61,418 bases of DNA, from the NCBI RefSeq assembly GCF_040649515.1, contig NZ_JBEZFP010000043.1:1-61418 (forward strand), read 5' to 3'. Both the position numbers and the translations under genes were made by a program. Positions 24,162 to 32,520 of the stretch are shown here, one piece after another. How positions within the stretch are numbered: position 1 is the stretch's first letter; each line of letters starts with the position of its first letter. A model generated the notes under the pieces. That model ran no database searches. It was given only the letters and a program-made list of their open reading frames with translations, and was not told the DNA's origin. This DNA comes from Yinghuangia elevatio (GTDB taxonomy: Bacteria > Actinomycetota > Actinomycetes > Streptomycetales > Streptomycetaceae).

Positions 24162-25346
24162 TTACCGCCCGACCGGCCGCCCGACCAGCATCGTCGGCGC
24201 CCCCGCGACGCGCGTCAGGAACACCGTCGCGGCCCCCGGCCCGCTCGGCTTCACGCGCTTGCGCACCTCCTCGGGCTCGACCGCCGAACCGCGCTTCTTG
24301 ACGGTCAGGCTGCCGATCCCGCGCTCGCGTACGAGGGCCTTCAGCTTCTTCAGGTTGAACGGAAGCACATCCGTCAGCTCGTACGCCGTCGCCAACGGCG
24401 TCTCCACCAGCGTGTCCGCCGTGATGTACGCGATCATCGGGTCGACCAGTGACCCGCCCACCTCCTCCGCGACCTCGGCGACCAGGTGCGCGCGGATGAC
24501 GGCGCCGTCCGGCTCGTACAGGTAGCGCGCCACCGGACCGTCGGGCGCCTGGCGTGCGTCGTCGGCCGCCAGGGAGGCACCGCCCGGCAACAGCGTGGCG
24601 CGCAACCGCCCTTCGCCGTCCGCGAGCCGGCCCCACCACAGGACCGCCTCCTTCACGTCGCCGCCGTACGACACCCATTCGGCGGCCATCCCGTCGGGCA
24701 CGACCTCGTGCGGAATCCCGGGCGCGACTTTCGCGGCACCGCACGGTACGCGCGAGGCCAACTCGTCGAGGAACGACAGCGGCGGCGAGTACGCCTCCGG
24801 ATCGAACACCCGTCCCCGCGCGGTCCGCCGCGCCGGATCCAGAAACGCCGCGTCGAACCCGTCCAGCGCGACCCGCGTGACGTCGTCGCACCGCACCTCG
24901 ACCATCTCCGCCAGGCCCAGCGCCTCCGCATTGGCCTGCGCAACCGCGCACGTGAGCGGGTCCATGTCGACCGCGACCACGCGTACCCCCGCCCGCGCCA
25001 GCGCCAGCGCGTCCCCACCGATCCCGCAGCACAGGTCCGCCGCCCGAGTGACCCCGGCCGCCGCGATCCGCGCGGCCCGGTGCGCCGCGACCTCGGCCCG
25101 GGTGGACTGCTCGACCCCGTCGGGCGTGAAGAACATGCGCGCCGCGTCGTCCCCGAACTTCGCCCGCCCGCGCTGCCGCAACCGGGCCTGCGTCAGCGCC
25201 GCGGCGACCAACTCCGGCTCATGCGCCCGCCGCAGCCGTGTCGCCCACGCCAACTCGTCGGCGGGCCGATACTCCGCCAACTCCGCGAGCAGCCCGCGCC
25301 CCTTGGCCGACAACAACCGCGCAAATCCCTCGACGTCCACCCCCAC
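24162..25346 (-). CDS. Class I methyltransferase with THUMP-like C-terminus
   Basis: A 394-residue protein. The N-terminal part binds its substrate by an unknown mode. The Rossmann core has AADLCCGIGGDALALA and VVAVDMDPLTCAVA, then the motif FLDPARR in place of the usual DPPY. The C-terminal 90 residues (AYELTDVLPFNLKKLKALVRE and KKRGSAVEPEEVRKRV) match the THUMP-like domain found in actinobacterial RNA methyltransferase relatives. RNA is the likely substrate, but this is inference from the domain. Confidence 0.83.
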   Translation of the reverse strand: MGVDVEGFARLLSAKGRGLLAELAEYRPADELAWATRLRRAHEPELVAAALTQARLRQRGRAKFGDDAARMFFTPDGVEQSTRAEVAAHRAARIAAAGVTRAADLCCGIGGDALALARAGVRVVAVDMDPLTCAVAQANAEALGLAEMVEVRCDDVTRVALDGFDAAFLDPARRTARGRVFDPEAYSPPLSFLDELASRVPCGAAKVAPGIPHEVVPDGMAAEWVSYGGDVKEAVLWWGRLADGEGRLRATLLPGGASLAADDARQAPDGPVARYLYEPDGAVIRAHLVAEVAEEVGGSLVDPMIAYITADTLVETPLATAYELTDVLPFNLKKLKALVRERGIGSLTVKKRGSAVEPEEVRKRVKPSGPGAATVFLTRVAGAPTMLVGRPVGR

Positions 25347-25445
25347 ATTCTCCGTGCCGCCCCCGCCGGCCGGATACGTACGTCAGCCGACCCGAGCACT
25401 TCGACCCATGCCGGCCGCCCCTCGACCCGAAACCTGCCGTACCGA

Positions 25446-25742
25446 CTAGCCGGTGACCACGGTGTGGGCGGGGTAGATCCTCGGCTGCGCGTCCGCCACG
25501 CCGAGTTCCTCCAGCGCCGGAATGATGAACTCACCGAACCGCTGGAACGCTTCCTCCGACTCCCACACGTCGACGACGAGCCATCCGTCGGCGGTGGGCG
25601 CGGCGGTGTGCGAAATGATCCCCGGCACGGGCCAGTCGGAAAGGCTCGTCACCGCCCCGCGTCCGCCCGTCACCTTCTCGGCGCTTCCCTCGTACTGCGC
25701 CTGAGTCATGCCGGGGAACTCGAAGACAACGACGATCGCCAT
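25446..25742 (-). CDS. Small conserved protein, dimeric alpha/beta-barrel type
   Basis: A 98-residue soluble protein starting AIVVVFEFPGMTQAQYEGSA and containing HTAAPTADGWLVVDVWES, a pattern seen in small monooxygenase-like or stress-related ferredoxin-fold proteins. No catalytic residue is evident. The ATG at 25742 has AGGGAG at a six-base distance; the longer frame has no such site. It forms a leftward set with the acetyltransferase upstream, separated by 149 bases. Confidence 0.72.
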   Translation of the reverse strand: MAIVVVFEFPGMTQAQYEGSAEKVTGGRGAVTSLSDWPVPGIISHTAAPTADGWLVVDVWESEEAFQRFGEFIIPALEELGVADAQPRIYPAHTVVTG

Positions 25743-25891
25743 GGTGCACTCCCTGGAACGCGGACACTGATCCCCCGATCCAGCCAAGTCGAACACCACA
25801 CGCCGCAACCCGCCCCTCAGCCTGACCCGAACGAGCGACCGCCCCCGGCCGGGCACCTTCCGGATGTGCGAGGGTCGAGTCGGGCATTCCC

Positions 25892-26491
25892 TCAGCCCGC
25901 AGGGTCACGCAGGCCGACGCAGTCGAATGCCCAAAAAGCCTCTGAATACACAAAAGTTCCCGTCATCCACGGCTCGTGAGCGGACAACCGGGCCACCTGA
26001 AAAGCGGCGTCCGGAATACGCAGCGACGGCGAACGAAAGCCCACCGCACCGGCGCGCTCGAAGCCGCGCGTGCCGTAGTACTGCGGCGAACCCTCCAGAA
26101 ACACCAACGGCACCCCCTGGTTGTCGGCCGCTTCGAGGGCGTGGGCGATGAGCTGCGTACCGACGCCCTGGCGCTGGAACTCCGGAGCCACGCCCAACGG
26201 TGACAGCGACAGGACGTCCACGATCCGGCGCGGAGCGTCCAACCGCGTAGCGCTCAGCAGGACGTGCCCGACGATCCGGTCGTCGACGACGGCGACAAAG
26301 GACATCGGCGCCAACGCAGCCTCCGCAACGCGAAGTGCCTCCACGAGCCCCGGAATCCGCTCGTCGCCACCGAAAGCCCGCCTGTGAACGTCGCGCACAT
26401 CGCGGTGATCGTCACCGGTCTCCTCCCGGATCACCACCCCGGCCCCATCAAGAGCGATCCGGCAGCTTCCAGGCGCATCACGTGACGTCAT
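25892..26491 (-). CDS. GNAT family N-acetyltransferase
   Basis: A 199-residue acetyltransferase. The acetyl-CoA loop is VAPEFQRQGVGTQLI and the core includes VDDRIVGHVLLSATRL and LVFLEGSPQYYGTRGFERAG, typical of the YhbS-like branch. The substrate is unknown. The ATG at 26491 was preferred over the in-frame start at 26551 because the extra residues (LRRGWAVPRFTLAG) do not fit the fold; neither start has a strong ribosome site. Confidence 0.85.
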   Translation of the reverse strand: MTSRDAPGSCRIALDGAGVVIREETGDDHRDVRDVHRRAFGGDERIPGLVEALRVAEAALAPMSFVAVVDDRIVGHVLLSATRLDAPRRIVDVLSLSPLGVAPEFQRQGVGTQLIAHALEAADNQGVPLVFLEGSPQYYGTRGFERAGAVGFRSPSLRIPDAAFQVARLSAHEPWMTGTFVYSEAFWAFDCVGLRDPAG

Positions 26492-26880
26492 GCCCGCGAG
26501 AGTAAATCGCGGGACAGCCCACCCGCGACGCAATTGCACCGCCCTTGTCACTTCCGCAATCGGGCCGGCCCGTCAGGACTCACCCGTGCAAAGCACCCGA
26601 TACCCCTTGTCATGAGCAGATTTTCCGTCATGAAGGCCCACGGGATTACGCACTGAAGAACTTCTTCGCGGCCGACTCCGCGCTTCGTCCCGGCCTCCGG
26701 TGCCTGTCATATGGCGAGTATCTGGCGCACGGGCAGGCCCAGCCGGGAGCATACGAGCAGGGCCGTCGACGGGCCGACTCCCACGATCGCGCCCCAAGAT
26801 CACGGCCCAGGGGCGGCCCAAGCGGTGTCCGGCGGAGGTGCCCTGCGCTTCCCCCCAAGGGGGGATCCGGGCGGCGCGCG
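26492..26880. other. Distal part of the groES upstream region
   Basis: About 390 bases without a supported gene. It contains a short AT-richer patch (26600-26670) with a TTTTCCGTCATGAAG segment. The proximal part holds the promoter and the two CIRCE operators listed separately. Confidence 0.4.
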
Positions 26881-26907
26881 TTGGCACTCTAGTTGACGGA
26901 GTGCTAA
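26881..26907. promoter_or_regulatory. CIRCE operator 1 (HrcA site)
   Basis: TTGGCACTC-N9-GAGTGCTAA, one mismatch between arms, exactly the 9-base spacer of CIRCE. It overlaps the -35 box of the groES promoter, so HrcA bound here would block RNA polymerase. Confidence 0.92.
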
Positions 26908-26921
26908 GCGGACCCTAGGGT
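26893..26921 (+). promoter_or_regulatory. groES promoter
   Basis: TTGACG (26893-26898), 17-base spacer, TAGGGT (26916-26921), a good vegetative-sigma match. The start of transcription would fall near 26928, at the second CIRCE. The leader to the groES GTG is then about 120 bases. Confidence 0.75.
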
Positions 26922-26926
26922 CTGCA

Positions 26927-26953
26927 TTGGCACTCTCCCTATGAGTGTGCCAA
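26927..26953. promoter_or_regulatory. CIRCE operator 2 (HrcA site)
   Basis: TTGGCACTC-N9-GTGTGCCAA, one base away from a perfect repeat. It covers the predicted transcription start, so it could act both as a roadblock and in the 5' leader of the message. Confidence 0.88.
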
Positions 26954-27046
26954 CGCGACGGGCAGGTCCGGCACCCGCGACGACGGGCTTACCTGGTCGC
27001 CACCTGACAATTACCCCGTGAGATCTCCGAAGGGGGAGGTCGGATC

Positions 27047-27355
27047 GTGACGACCGCCAGCACCAAGGTTGCCATCAAGCCGCTTGAGGACCGCATCGTG
27101 GTCCAGACGCTCGAGGCCGAGCAGACCACGGCCTCGGGCCTGGTCATTCCGGACACGGCGAAGGAGAAGCCCCAGGAGGGCGTCGTCCTGGCCGTGGGCC
27201 CCGGCCGCTTCGAGGACGGGCAGCGCCTGCCGCTCGACGTGAAGGTCGGCGATGTCGTCCTGTACAGCAAGTACGGCGGCACCGAGGTGAAGTACAACGG
27301 CGAGGAGTACCTCGTCCTCTCGGCGCGCGACGTTCTCGCGATCATCGAGAAGTGA
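27047..27355 (+). CDS. groES: Co-chaperonin GroES
   Basis: The 102-residue lid of the GroEL folding chamber. It shows KPLEDRIVVQ, the mobile-loop region EAEQTTASGLVIPDTAKEKP, VLAVGPGR and VGDVVLYSKYGGTEVKYNGEEY. The GTG at 27047 follows GGGGGAGG. It is transcribed from a HrcA/CIRCE-controlled promoter with groEL downstream after 139 bases that contain a stable hairpin. Confidence 0.97.
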   Translation: MTTASTKVAIKPLEDRIVVQTLEAEQTTASGLVIPDTAKEKPQEGVVLAVGPGRFEDGQRLPLDVKVGDVVLYSKYGGTEVKYNGEEYLVLSARDVLAIIEK

Positions 27356-27398
27356 CATCGCGGCTCTAGACGTCGTTCTGGGCCGCTGATTCATCGAC

Positions 27399-27434
27399 CC
27401 GCCCCGGGCACCCCGACTGGGGCGCCCGGGGCGG
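27399..27434 (+). terminator. Stable hairpin between groES and groEL
   Basis: CCGCCCCGGGC pairs with GCCCGGGGCGG (11 bp), with an inner CCCC/GGGG stem across one mismatch and a GACT loop. No T-run follows. It may partly terminate, or protect the groES 3' end, giving unequal groES and groEL levels. Confidence 0.6.
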
Positions 27435-27494
27435 CGTCGTTGGCGGCCCGTACATGCAGGCTTGAGGACGAAGGAACAAGAGGACTCACATCCC

Positions 27495-29126
27495 ATGCCC
27501 AAGATTCTTCAGTTTGACGAGCACGCCCGCCGTTCGCTGGAGCGCGGCGTCAACGCGCTCGCGGACGCGGTCAAGGTGACGATCGGCCCCAAGGGCCGCA
27601 ACGTCGTCATCGACAAGAAGTTCGGCGCGCCGACGATCACCAACGACGGTGTGACCATCGCCCGCGAGGTCGAGCTCGACGACCCGTACGAGAACCTCGG
27701 CGCCCAGCTCGCGAAGGAGGTGGCGACCAAGACCAACGACATCGCGGGTGACGGTACGACCACCGCGACCGTGCTCGCCCAGGCGCTGGTACGCGAGGGC
27801 CTGCGCAACGTCGCCGCCGGTGCCGCGCCGATGGACCTCAAGAAGGGCATCGACGCCGCGGTCAAGGCCGTGTCGGACGAACTGCTCGGCACCGCCCGCG
27901 CGATCGACGGCAAGGAGGACATCGCCAACGTCGCCGCGCTGTCCGCGCAGGACCGCCAGATCGGCGAGCTGATCGCCGAGGCCATGGACAAGGTCGGCAA
28001 GGACGGTGTCATCACCGTCGAAGAGTCGAACACCATGGGCCTGGAGCTGGAGTTCACCGAGGGCCTCCAGTTCGACAAGGGCTACCTGTCGCCGTACATG
28101 GTCACCGACCAGGAGCGCATGGAAGCGGTCCTGGAGGAGCCCTACATCCTCATCAACCAGGGCAAGATCTCGGCGATCGCCGAGCTGCTCCCGATCCTGG
28201 AGAAGGTCATCCAGGCGGGCGGCAACAAGCCGCTGCTGATCGTCGCCGAGGACATCGAGGGCGAGGCCCTGTCGACGCTGGTCGTCAACAAGATCCGCGG
28301 CACGTTCAACGCCGTCGCGGTCAAGGCCCCGGGCTTCGGCGACCGCCGCAAGGCGATGCTGGAGGACATGGCCATCCTGACCGGCGGCCAGGTCATCGCT
28401 CCCGAGGTCGGCCTCAAGCTGGACCAGGCGGGCCTGGAGGTCCTCGGTACGGCGCGCCGCGTCACCATCACCAAGGACGCCACCACGGTCGTCGACGGTG
28501 CGGGCGACTCGGCCGCGATCGCGGACCGCGTCCGCCAGATCAAGGCCGAGATCGAGAACACCGACTCCGACTGGGACCGCGAGAAGCTCCAGGAGCGCCT
28601 CGCGAAGCTGGCCGGCGGCGTGTGCGTGATCCGCGTGGGTGCGGCCACCGAGGTCGAGCTCAAGGAGAAGAAGCACCGTCTCGAGGACGCGGTCTCCGCG
28701 ACCCGCGCGGCCATCGAGGAGGGCATCGTCGCGGGCGGCGGCGCCGCTCTCGTGCACGCGGCCTCGGTGCTCGACGACAACCTGGGCCTGACCGGCGACG
28801 TCGCCACCGGTGTCTCGGTCGTGCGCCGCGCGACCGTCGAGCCGCTGCGCTGGATCGCGGAGAACGCGGGCCTCGAGGGCTACGTCATCGTCAACAAGGT
28901 GCAGGAGCTCGAGGTGGGCCACGGCTTCAACGCCGCGACCGGCGAGTACGGCGACCTGCTCAAGGCCGGCGTCATCGACCCGGTCAAGGTCACCCGCTCC
29001 GCGCTGCAGAACGCCGCGTCCATCGCGTCGCTGCTCCTCACGACCGAGTCGCTGGTCGTCGAGAAGCCGGCCGAGCAGGAGGCTGCGCACGGCCACAGCC
29101 ACGGCGGCCACGGCCACAGCCACTGA
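27495..29126 (+). CDS. groEL: Chaperonin GroEL (GroEL1 type, His-rich tail)
   Basis: ATP-driven 60-kDa chaperonin of 543 residues. It begins MPKILQFDEHARRSLERGVN and has the ATP-site motifs GPKGRNVV and AGDGTTTATVLAQ, and the apical-domain stretch KAPGFGDRRKAMLEDMA. The C-terminus is histidine-rich (HGHSHGGHGHSH) rather than the GGM repeats of E. coli, as in actinobacterial GroEL1 next to groES. The ATG at 27495 starts at the conserved N-terminus. Expression should respond to heat through the upstream CIRCE pair. Confidence 0.97.
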   Translation: MPKILQFDEHARRSLERGVNALADAVKVTIGPKGRNVVIDKKFGAPTITNDGVTIAREVELDDPYENLGAQLAKEVATKTNDIAGDGTTTATVLAQALVREGLRNVAAGAAPMDLKKGIDAAVKAVSDELLGTARAIDGKEDIANVAALSAQDRQIGELIAEAMDKVGKDGVITVEESNTMGLELEFTEGLQFDKGYLSPYMVTDQERMEAVLEEPYILINQGKISAIAELLPILEKVIQAGGNKPLLIVAEDIEGEALSTLVVNKIRGTFNAVAVKAPGFGDRRKAMLEDMAILTGGQVIAPEVGLKLDQAGLEVLGTARRVTITKDATTVVDGAGDSAAIADRVRQIKAEIENTDSDWDREKLQERLAKLAGGVCVIRVGAATEVELKEKKHRLEDAVSATRAAIEEGIVAGGGAALVHAASVLDDNLGLTGDVATGVSVVRRATVEPLRWIAENAGLEGYVIVNKVQELEVGHGFNAATGEYGDLLKAGVIDPVKVTRSALQNAASIASLLLTTESLVVEKPAEQEAAHGHSHGGHGHSH

Positions 29127-29227
29127 CACCGTCGGACTCCGACGCAGGGCAGCAGGTAGCAGGTAGCAGGGCAGTACGCGCGCCTCGTACGCGAGCAGCA
29201 CGTTCGCGCACGAGCCACGCGCGAGTC

Positions 29228-29267
29228 GAGGGCCCCGGGAACGCCACACGGCGTTCCCGGGGCCCTC
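29228..29267 (+). terminator. groEL terminator
   Basis: A perfect 18-bp stem starting GAGGGCCCCGGG with a four-base ACAC loop, followed by a second small hairpin GGCC-TTTC-GGCC. It lies about 100 bases after the groEL stop. Confidence 0.85.
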
Positions 29268-29369
29268 GGCCTTTCGGCCTTCTGTGCCGAAGCAGGATCT
29301 GGAAGAGTGCGCACTGCACAAGATCTGACATACCGTCAGGCCAGGACAGAGCAGGACAGAGGGAGAACC

Positions 29370-30179
29370 ATGGGGACGTACGCGATCACCGGTGCGGCAT
29401 CCGGCCTCGGCGCCGCCACCAAGGCCCGCCTGGAGGCGGACGGCCACCGCGTCATCGGCGTCGACCTGCGCGACAGCGACGTCAACGTGGACCTGTCCAC
29501 TTCCGAGGGCCGCGCCGAGGCGGTCGCGCGCGTCACCGAGCTGGCCGGCGACTCCCTCGACGGCTTCGCGCCCTTCGCGGGCCTCGCGGCGGCCACCGGG
29601 CGCCCGGGCTCGCTGATCGTCTCGGTGAACTACTTCGGTGCCGTCGAGGTGCTGGAGGGCCTGCGCCCGCTGCTCGCGAAGGCCGAGAAGCCGGCCGTGG
29701 TGATGATCAGCTCCAACTCGACCACGTGCCAGCCGAACTGGGACACCGCGCTGGCGGAACTGTGCCTGGCCGGCGACGAGGCGGGTGCCCGTGAGGCGGC
29801 GGACAAGGACATGATGGGGTCGTACCCCGCGTCCAAGGCCGCGCTCGCGTACTACGTGCGCGCCAAGGCGGTTTCGGAGGAGTGGATCGGCGCCGGCATC
29901 CGCCTCAACGCGATCGCGCCGGGGCTCATCGAGACGCCGATGACCGCGGCCGGCAAGGTCGACCCGCTGACCGCCGAGGGCATGAAGATGTTCCCGCTGC
30001 CGGTCGGACGCGGCGGCAAGCCGGAGGAGATCGCGGCGCTGACCGCGTTCCTGCTGGGCCCGGAGTCGACGTTCTTCGTCGGCTCGGTGGTGTTCTGCGA
30101 CGGCGGTACGGACGCCCTGCTGCGCGGCAAGGACTGGCCCGCCGTCTGGGAGCTGGACATGTCCGCCTTCGGCATGTGA
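29370..30179 (+). CDS. Short-chain dehydrogenase/reductase
   Basis: A 269-residue NAD(P)-dependent oxidoreductase. The cofactor loop is ITGAASGLGAATK, followed by VIGVDLRDSDVNVDLS, whose acidic residue after the second strand favours NAD. The catalytic set is Ser in MISSNSTT and YPASKAALAYY. It resembles the 3-alpha-hydroxysteroid dehydrogenase-like group; the true substrate is unknown. The ATG at 29370 follows GGGAGAA. Repeats and a strong terminator follow the stop. Confidence 0.9.
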   Translation: MGTYAITGAASGLGAATKARLEADGHRVIGVDLRDSDVNVDLSTSEGRAEAVARVTELAGDSLDGFAPFAGLAAATGRPGSLIVSVNYFGAVEVLEGLRPLLAKAEKPAVVMISSNSTTCQPNWDTALAELCLAGDEAGAREAADKDMMGSYPASKAALAYYVRAKAVSEEWIGAGIRLNAIAPGLIETPMTAAGKVDPLTAEGMKMFPLPVGRGGKPEEIAALTAFLLGPESTFFVGSVVFCDGGTDALLRGKDWPAVWELDMSAFGM

Positions 30180-30198
30180 GCCGCACAGCCGCACACTT

Positions 30199-30249
30199 CT
30201 GACGGCACCCGCTGACGGCACGCCCCTGACGGCACGCCGCTGACGGCAC
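30199..30249. repeat. Four copies of CTGACGGCAC after the SDR stop
   Basis: CTGACGGCAC starts at 30199, 30212, 30226 and 30240. Intervals of 13, 14 and 14 place the repeated TGA in all three frames. A further CTGACG is at 30253. Confidence 0.8.
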
Positions 30250-30262
30250 ACCCTGACGCGAA

Positions 30263-30305
30263 GGCGGTGGCCCCGTCCCGATCCCCTCGGGACGGGGCCA
30301 CCGCC
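30263..30305. terminator. Bidirectional terminator between SDR and whiD
   Basis: A perfect 19-bp stem (GGCGGTGGCCCCGTCCCGA and its complement) around a TCCCC loop. It serves two convergent genes. Confidence 0.88.
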
Positions 30306-30331
30306 GTTCTCGCGTGGTCGGTCGCCGGCCC

Positions 30332-30643
30332 TCAGCCGGCGGTGGTCACGTCGGTCCGGTTGAGCATCCGGCGCCGACCGTCCATCTCGACGCGGTCGTC
30401 CTCGGTGAGCCCACCCCAGACGCCGTACGGTTCGCGCACCGCGAGCGCATGCTGCGCGCACTGGACGCGGACCGGGCAACGTTGGCACACCTCCTTGGCC
30501 GCGGCTTCCCGAGCGACCCTCGCCGCGCCGCGTTCGCCCTCCGGGTGGAAGAACAGCGCGCTGTCCACGCCTCGGCAGGCGGCGGACAGCTGCCAGTCCC
30601 ACAGGTCGGCGTTCGGGCCGGGGAGCCGGGAGAAATCAGCCAT
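30332..30643 (-). CDS. whiD: WhiB-family iron-sulfur regulator WhiD
   Basis: A 103-residue regulator that binds a [4Fe-4S] cluster and partners the principal sigma factor. Four cysteines are in the family arrangement: Cys23 (SAACRGVD), then Cys53, Cys56 and Cys62 (EVCQRCPVRVQC), followed by the GVWGG turn and a basic C-terminus. WhiD is needed for late sporulation in Streptomyces; the name rests on the conserved position next to bldM and on size. The ATG has GAGGGA six bases upstream. It diverges from bldM. Confidence 0.88.
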   Translation of the reverse strand: MADFSRLPGPNADLWDWQLSAACRGVDSALFFHPEGERGAARVAREAAAKEVCQRCPVRVQCAQHALAVREPYGVWGGLTEDDRVEMDGRRRMLNRTDVTTAG

Positions 30644-31208
30644 GAGTCGTCCCTCGTGTTCAGGGGCAAATTGCGGGTTCGTGCTGTTCCGCTTGCGTTG
30701 CCGCTGGTGATGCCGGTTCTGGTGCCTCTCGCGGTGCCGCTTCTGCTGTCGGCACGGTCACTGGTGCGGATGACTCCGCAAGAGGTGGCCTGACCATGCG
30801 ATCAAACGATGGTGCGAAAGTGCCACAGAATGATCAGTTCCATGCATATATCGGTCTTATGCGCGAAAACCAGTAAAAAATGTGTGGTCATGACCATCGG
30901 GTGCGCCCTGCCACGGGCGGGTGAGGCGGTGTCGCCCGGAATGGTCACCGCGTCGGCGTGCCCTCGGATGGGGTCGGCTCGTTGTGGTAGCGGCGGGCCC
31001 CACGGCCCCCGAAGTACCCGCGACCCCAGCCCGTAACCCTTTCGGGTGACGGTCGTTGGTGATGGGTGAGGCGGTCGGCGATTCGAACCCCGCAAGGTGT
31101 ACGCGCGGGGACAGACTCTGGGACACCGGGTGATCACCGATCGCGTAGGCAACGGAACGTACAGGCGTGGAGGCTCAACGTGACGCGGATCTGCTGCGGA
31201 GGCCGGCG
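30644..31208. other. whiD-bldM divergent regulatory region
   Basis: 565 bases with several developmental promoters expected. A markedly AT-rich patch (30800-30885) may be a regulator site. A candidate sigma-BldN promoter is listed at 31033. The segment GATTCGAACCCCGC near 31080 looks like a tRNA T-arm on the minus strand but no tRNA folds. Confidence 0.5.
31033..31059 (+). promoter_or_regulatory. Candidate sigma-BldN promoter of bldM
   Basis: GTAACCC (31033-31039), 14 bases, CGTTGG (31054-31059). As I recall, sigma-BldN, the known activator of bldM, prefers CGTAAC and CGTTG elements. The leader to the bldM start would be about 140 bases. This is a motif match from memory, not a computed one. 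Confidence 0.45.
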
Positions 31209-31820
31209 ATGACGACCGTCCTGGTCTGCGACGATTCCCCGCTGGTGCGGGAGACCCTTCGGCGCGCGGTGGCCACGGTCCCCGGCGTCGAACGGGTGAC
31301 CACGGCCACGAGCGGCGAGGAGGTGCTGCGCCGTTGGGGCGCCGAGCGCTCCGACCTCGTGCTCATGGACGTGCGCATGCCCGGACTCGGCGGCGTCGAG
31401 GCGGTGCGCCGGCTGCTGGCCGGCGACCCCGGTGCCAGGGTGATCATGCTGACGATGGCCGAGGACCTCGACGGCGTCGCACTCGCGGTAGCCGCGGGCG
31501 CCCGCGGCTACCTGCACAAGGACGCGTCGCGCGCCGAACTGCGCGCGACCGTCTCCCAGGCGCTCGCCGACCCGACGTGGCGCCTGGCGCCGCGCCGTCT
31601 GCGCTCCGCGGACATGGGTGTGGCGCCGACCCTGACGGCACGCGAGATCCAGGTGCTGGAGGGCATGAGCCACGGCCGGAGCAACGCGGAGATCGGGCGC
31701 GAGCTGTTCCTGTCCGAGGACACCGTGAAGACCCACGCCCGCAGGCTCTTCAAGAAGCTCGGTGCGTCGGACCGTGCGCACGCGGTCGCGCTCGGCTTCC
31801 GCTGGGGCCTCGTGCGGTGA
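31209..31820 (+). CDS. bldM: Orphan response regulator BldM
   Basis: A 203-residue NarL/FixJ-type regulator required for aerial hyphae and spores. The receiver domain starts TTVLVCDDSPLVRETLRRAV and keeps the Asp pocket (CDDS, LMDVRMPG). The output HTH is LTAREIQVLEGMSHGRSN and FLSEDTVKTHARRLFKKLG. From memory it is nearly identical to S. coelicolor BldM through the last 60 residues. The ATG at 31209 has GGAGG six bases upstream; the in-frame upstream start adds unrelated residues. Confidence 0.95.
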   Translation: MTTVLVCDDSPLVRETLRRAVATVPGVERVTTATSGEEVLRRWGAERSDLVLMDVRMPGLGGVEAVRRLLAGDPGARVIMLTMAEDLDGVALAVAAGARGYLHKDASRAELRATVSQALADPTWRLAPRRLRSADMGVAPTLTAREIQVLEGMSHGRSNAEIGRELFLSEDTVKTHARRLFKKLGASDRAHAVALGFRWGLVR

Positions 31821-31905
31821 TCGGAGTGGTTCCGGGACCCTGCGGAGGACCGTCGCCGACACCTGGGGCGAACCGCAGGGTCCGCGGACCGGCATACTGA
31901 ATCTC

Positions 31906-32520
31906 ATGGGCGGGATCGCCGAGCGCATGCCGGACAGACCGGACAGGGCCGACAGCCGGGTGGATGACGGCATGCGTGCCGTGGTTGTTCGGGCTGTCCA
32001 GGGGGACCTTCAGGCCACCGATGAACTGCTGGCGTACGTGCGCCCTTTGGTGCTCAGATACTGCCGGGCGAGACTCGGCCGGGTGCCGGGGGCGGAGCAC
32101 GCCGCCGACGACGCGGCGCAGGAAGTGTGCCTTGCGGTGCTGTCGGCGCTGCCGCGGTACCGGGACGAGGGGCGCCCGTTCGAGGCCTTCGTGTTCGGCA
32201 TCGCCGCACACAAGGTCGTGGACGTGCAGCGGGCCGCGGTACGGGCCGCCGTGCCGACCTGCGACCTGCCCGAGGCGATCGACGACTACCCCGGACCCGA
32301 GGACCAGGTCGTCCGCCGCAGTGACGCCGCGCACGCCCGGGCCCTGCTCGGGCGGCTGCCCGACAACCTGCGCGAGCTCCTCGTCCTGCGGGTCGCCGTC
32401 GGCCTGTCCGCCGAGGAGACCGGCCGTGCCATGGGGATGTCCCCAGGGGCGGTACGCGTCGCACAGCACCGTGCGTTGTCCCGACTGCGCGCGCTGGCGG
32501 AGGAGGAGATGACGGCGTGA
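31906..32520 (+). CDS. shbA: ECF-like RNA polymerase sigma factor (ShbA/SigD type)
   Basis: A 204-residue sigma factor with region 2 (GDLQATDELLAYVRPLVLRY to FEAFVFGIAAHKVVDVQRA) and region 4 (LLGRLPDNLRELLVLRVAVG and MSPGAVRVAQHRALSRLRAL). Its place between bldM and guaB matches ShbA, which as I recall drives transcription of hrdB in Streptomyces, and SigD in mycobacteria. The ATG at 31906 lacks a strong ribosome site; ATG at 31972 is a possible alternative. The next small gene overlaps its stop. Confidence 0.82.
   Translation: MGGIAERMPDRPDRADSRVDDGMRAVVVRAVQGDLQATDELLAYVRPLVLRYCRARLGRVPGAEHAADDAAQEVCLAVLSALPRYRDEGRPFEAFVFGIAAHKVVDVQRAAVRAAVPTCDLPEAIDDYPGPEDQVVRRSDAAHARALLGRLPDNLRELLVLRVAVGLSAEETGRAMGMSPGAVRVAQHRALSRLRALAEEEMTA

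Noticed and set aside
27486..30602. 1038-codon minus-strand frame over groEL, SDR and whiD
   Set aside because: Antisense to strongly recognised genes on the opposite strand; no domain is recognisable in it.
31037..31052. Shared CCCTTTCGGGTGACG at about 31038 and 52005
   Set aside because: Matches of this length between two intergenic sites are not significant in GC-biased DNA, and the contexts differ.
31070..31100. tRNA-like T-arm (GGGTTCGAATC on the minus strand)
   Set aside because: The T-stem has a mismatch, and no matching acceptor, D or anticodon arms are found nearby.
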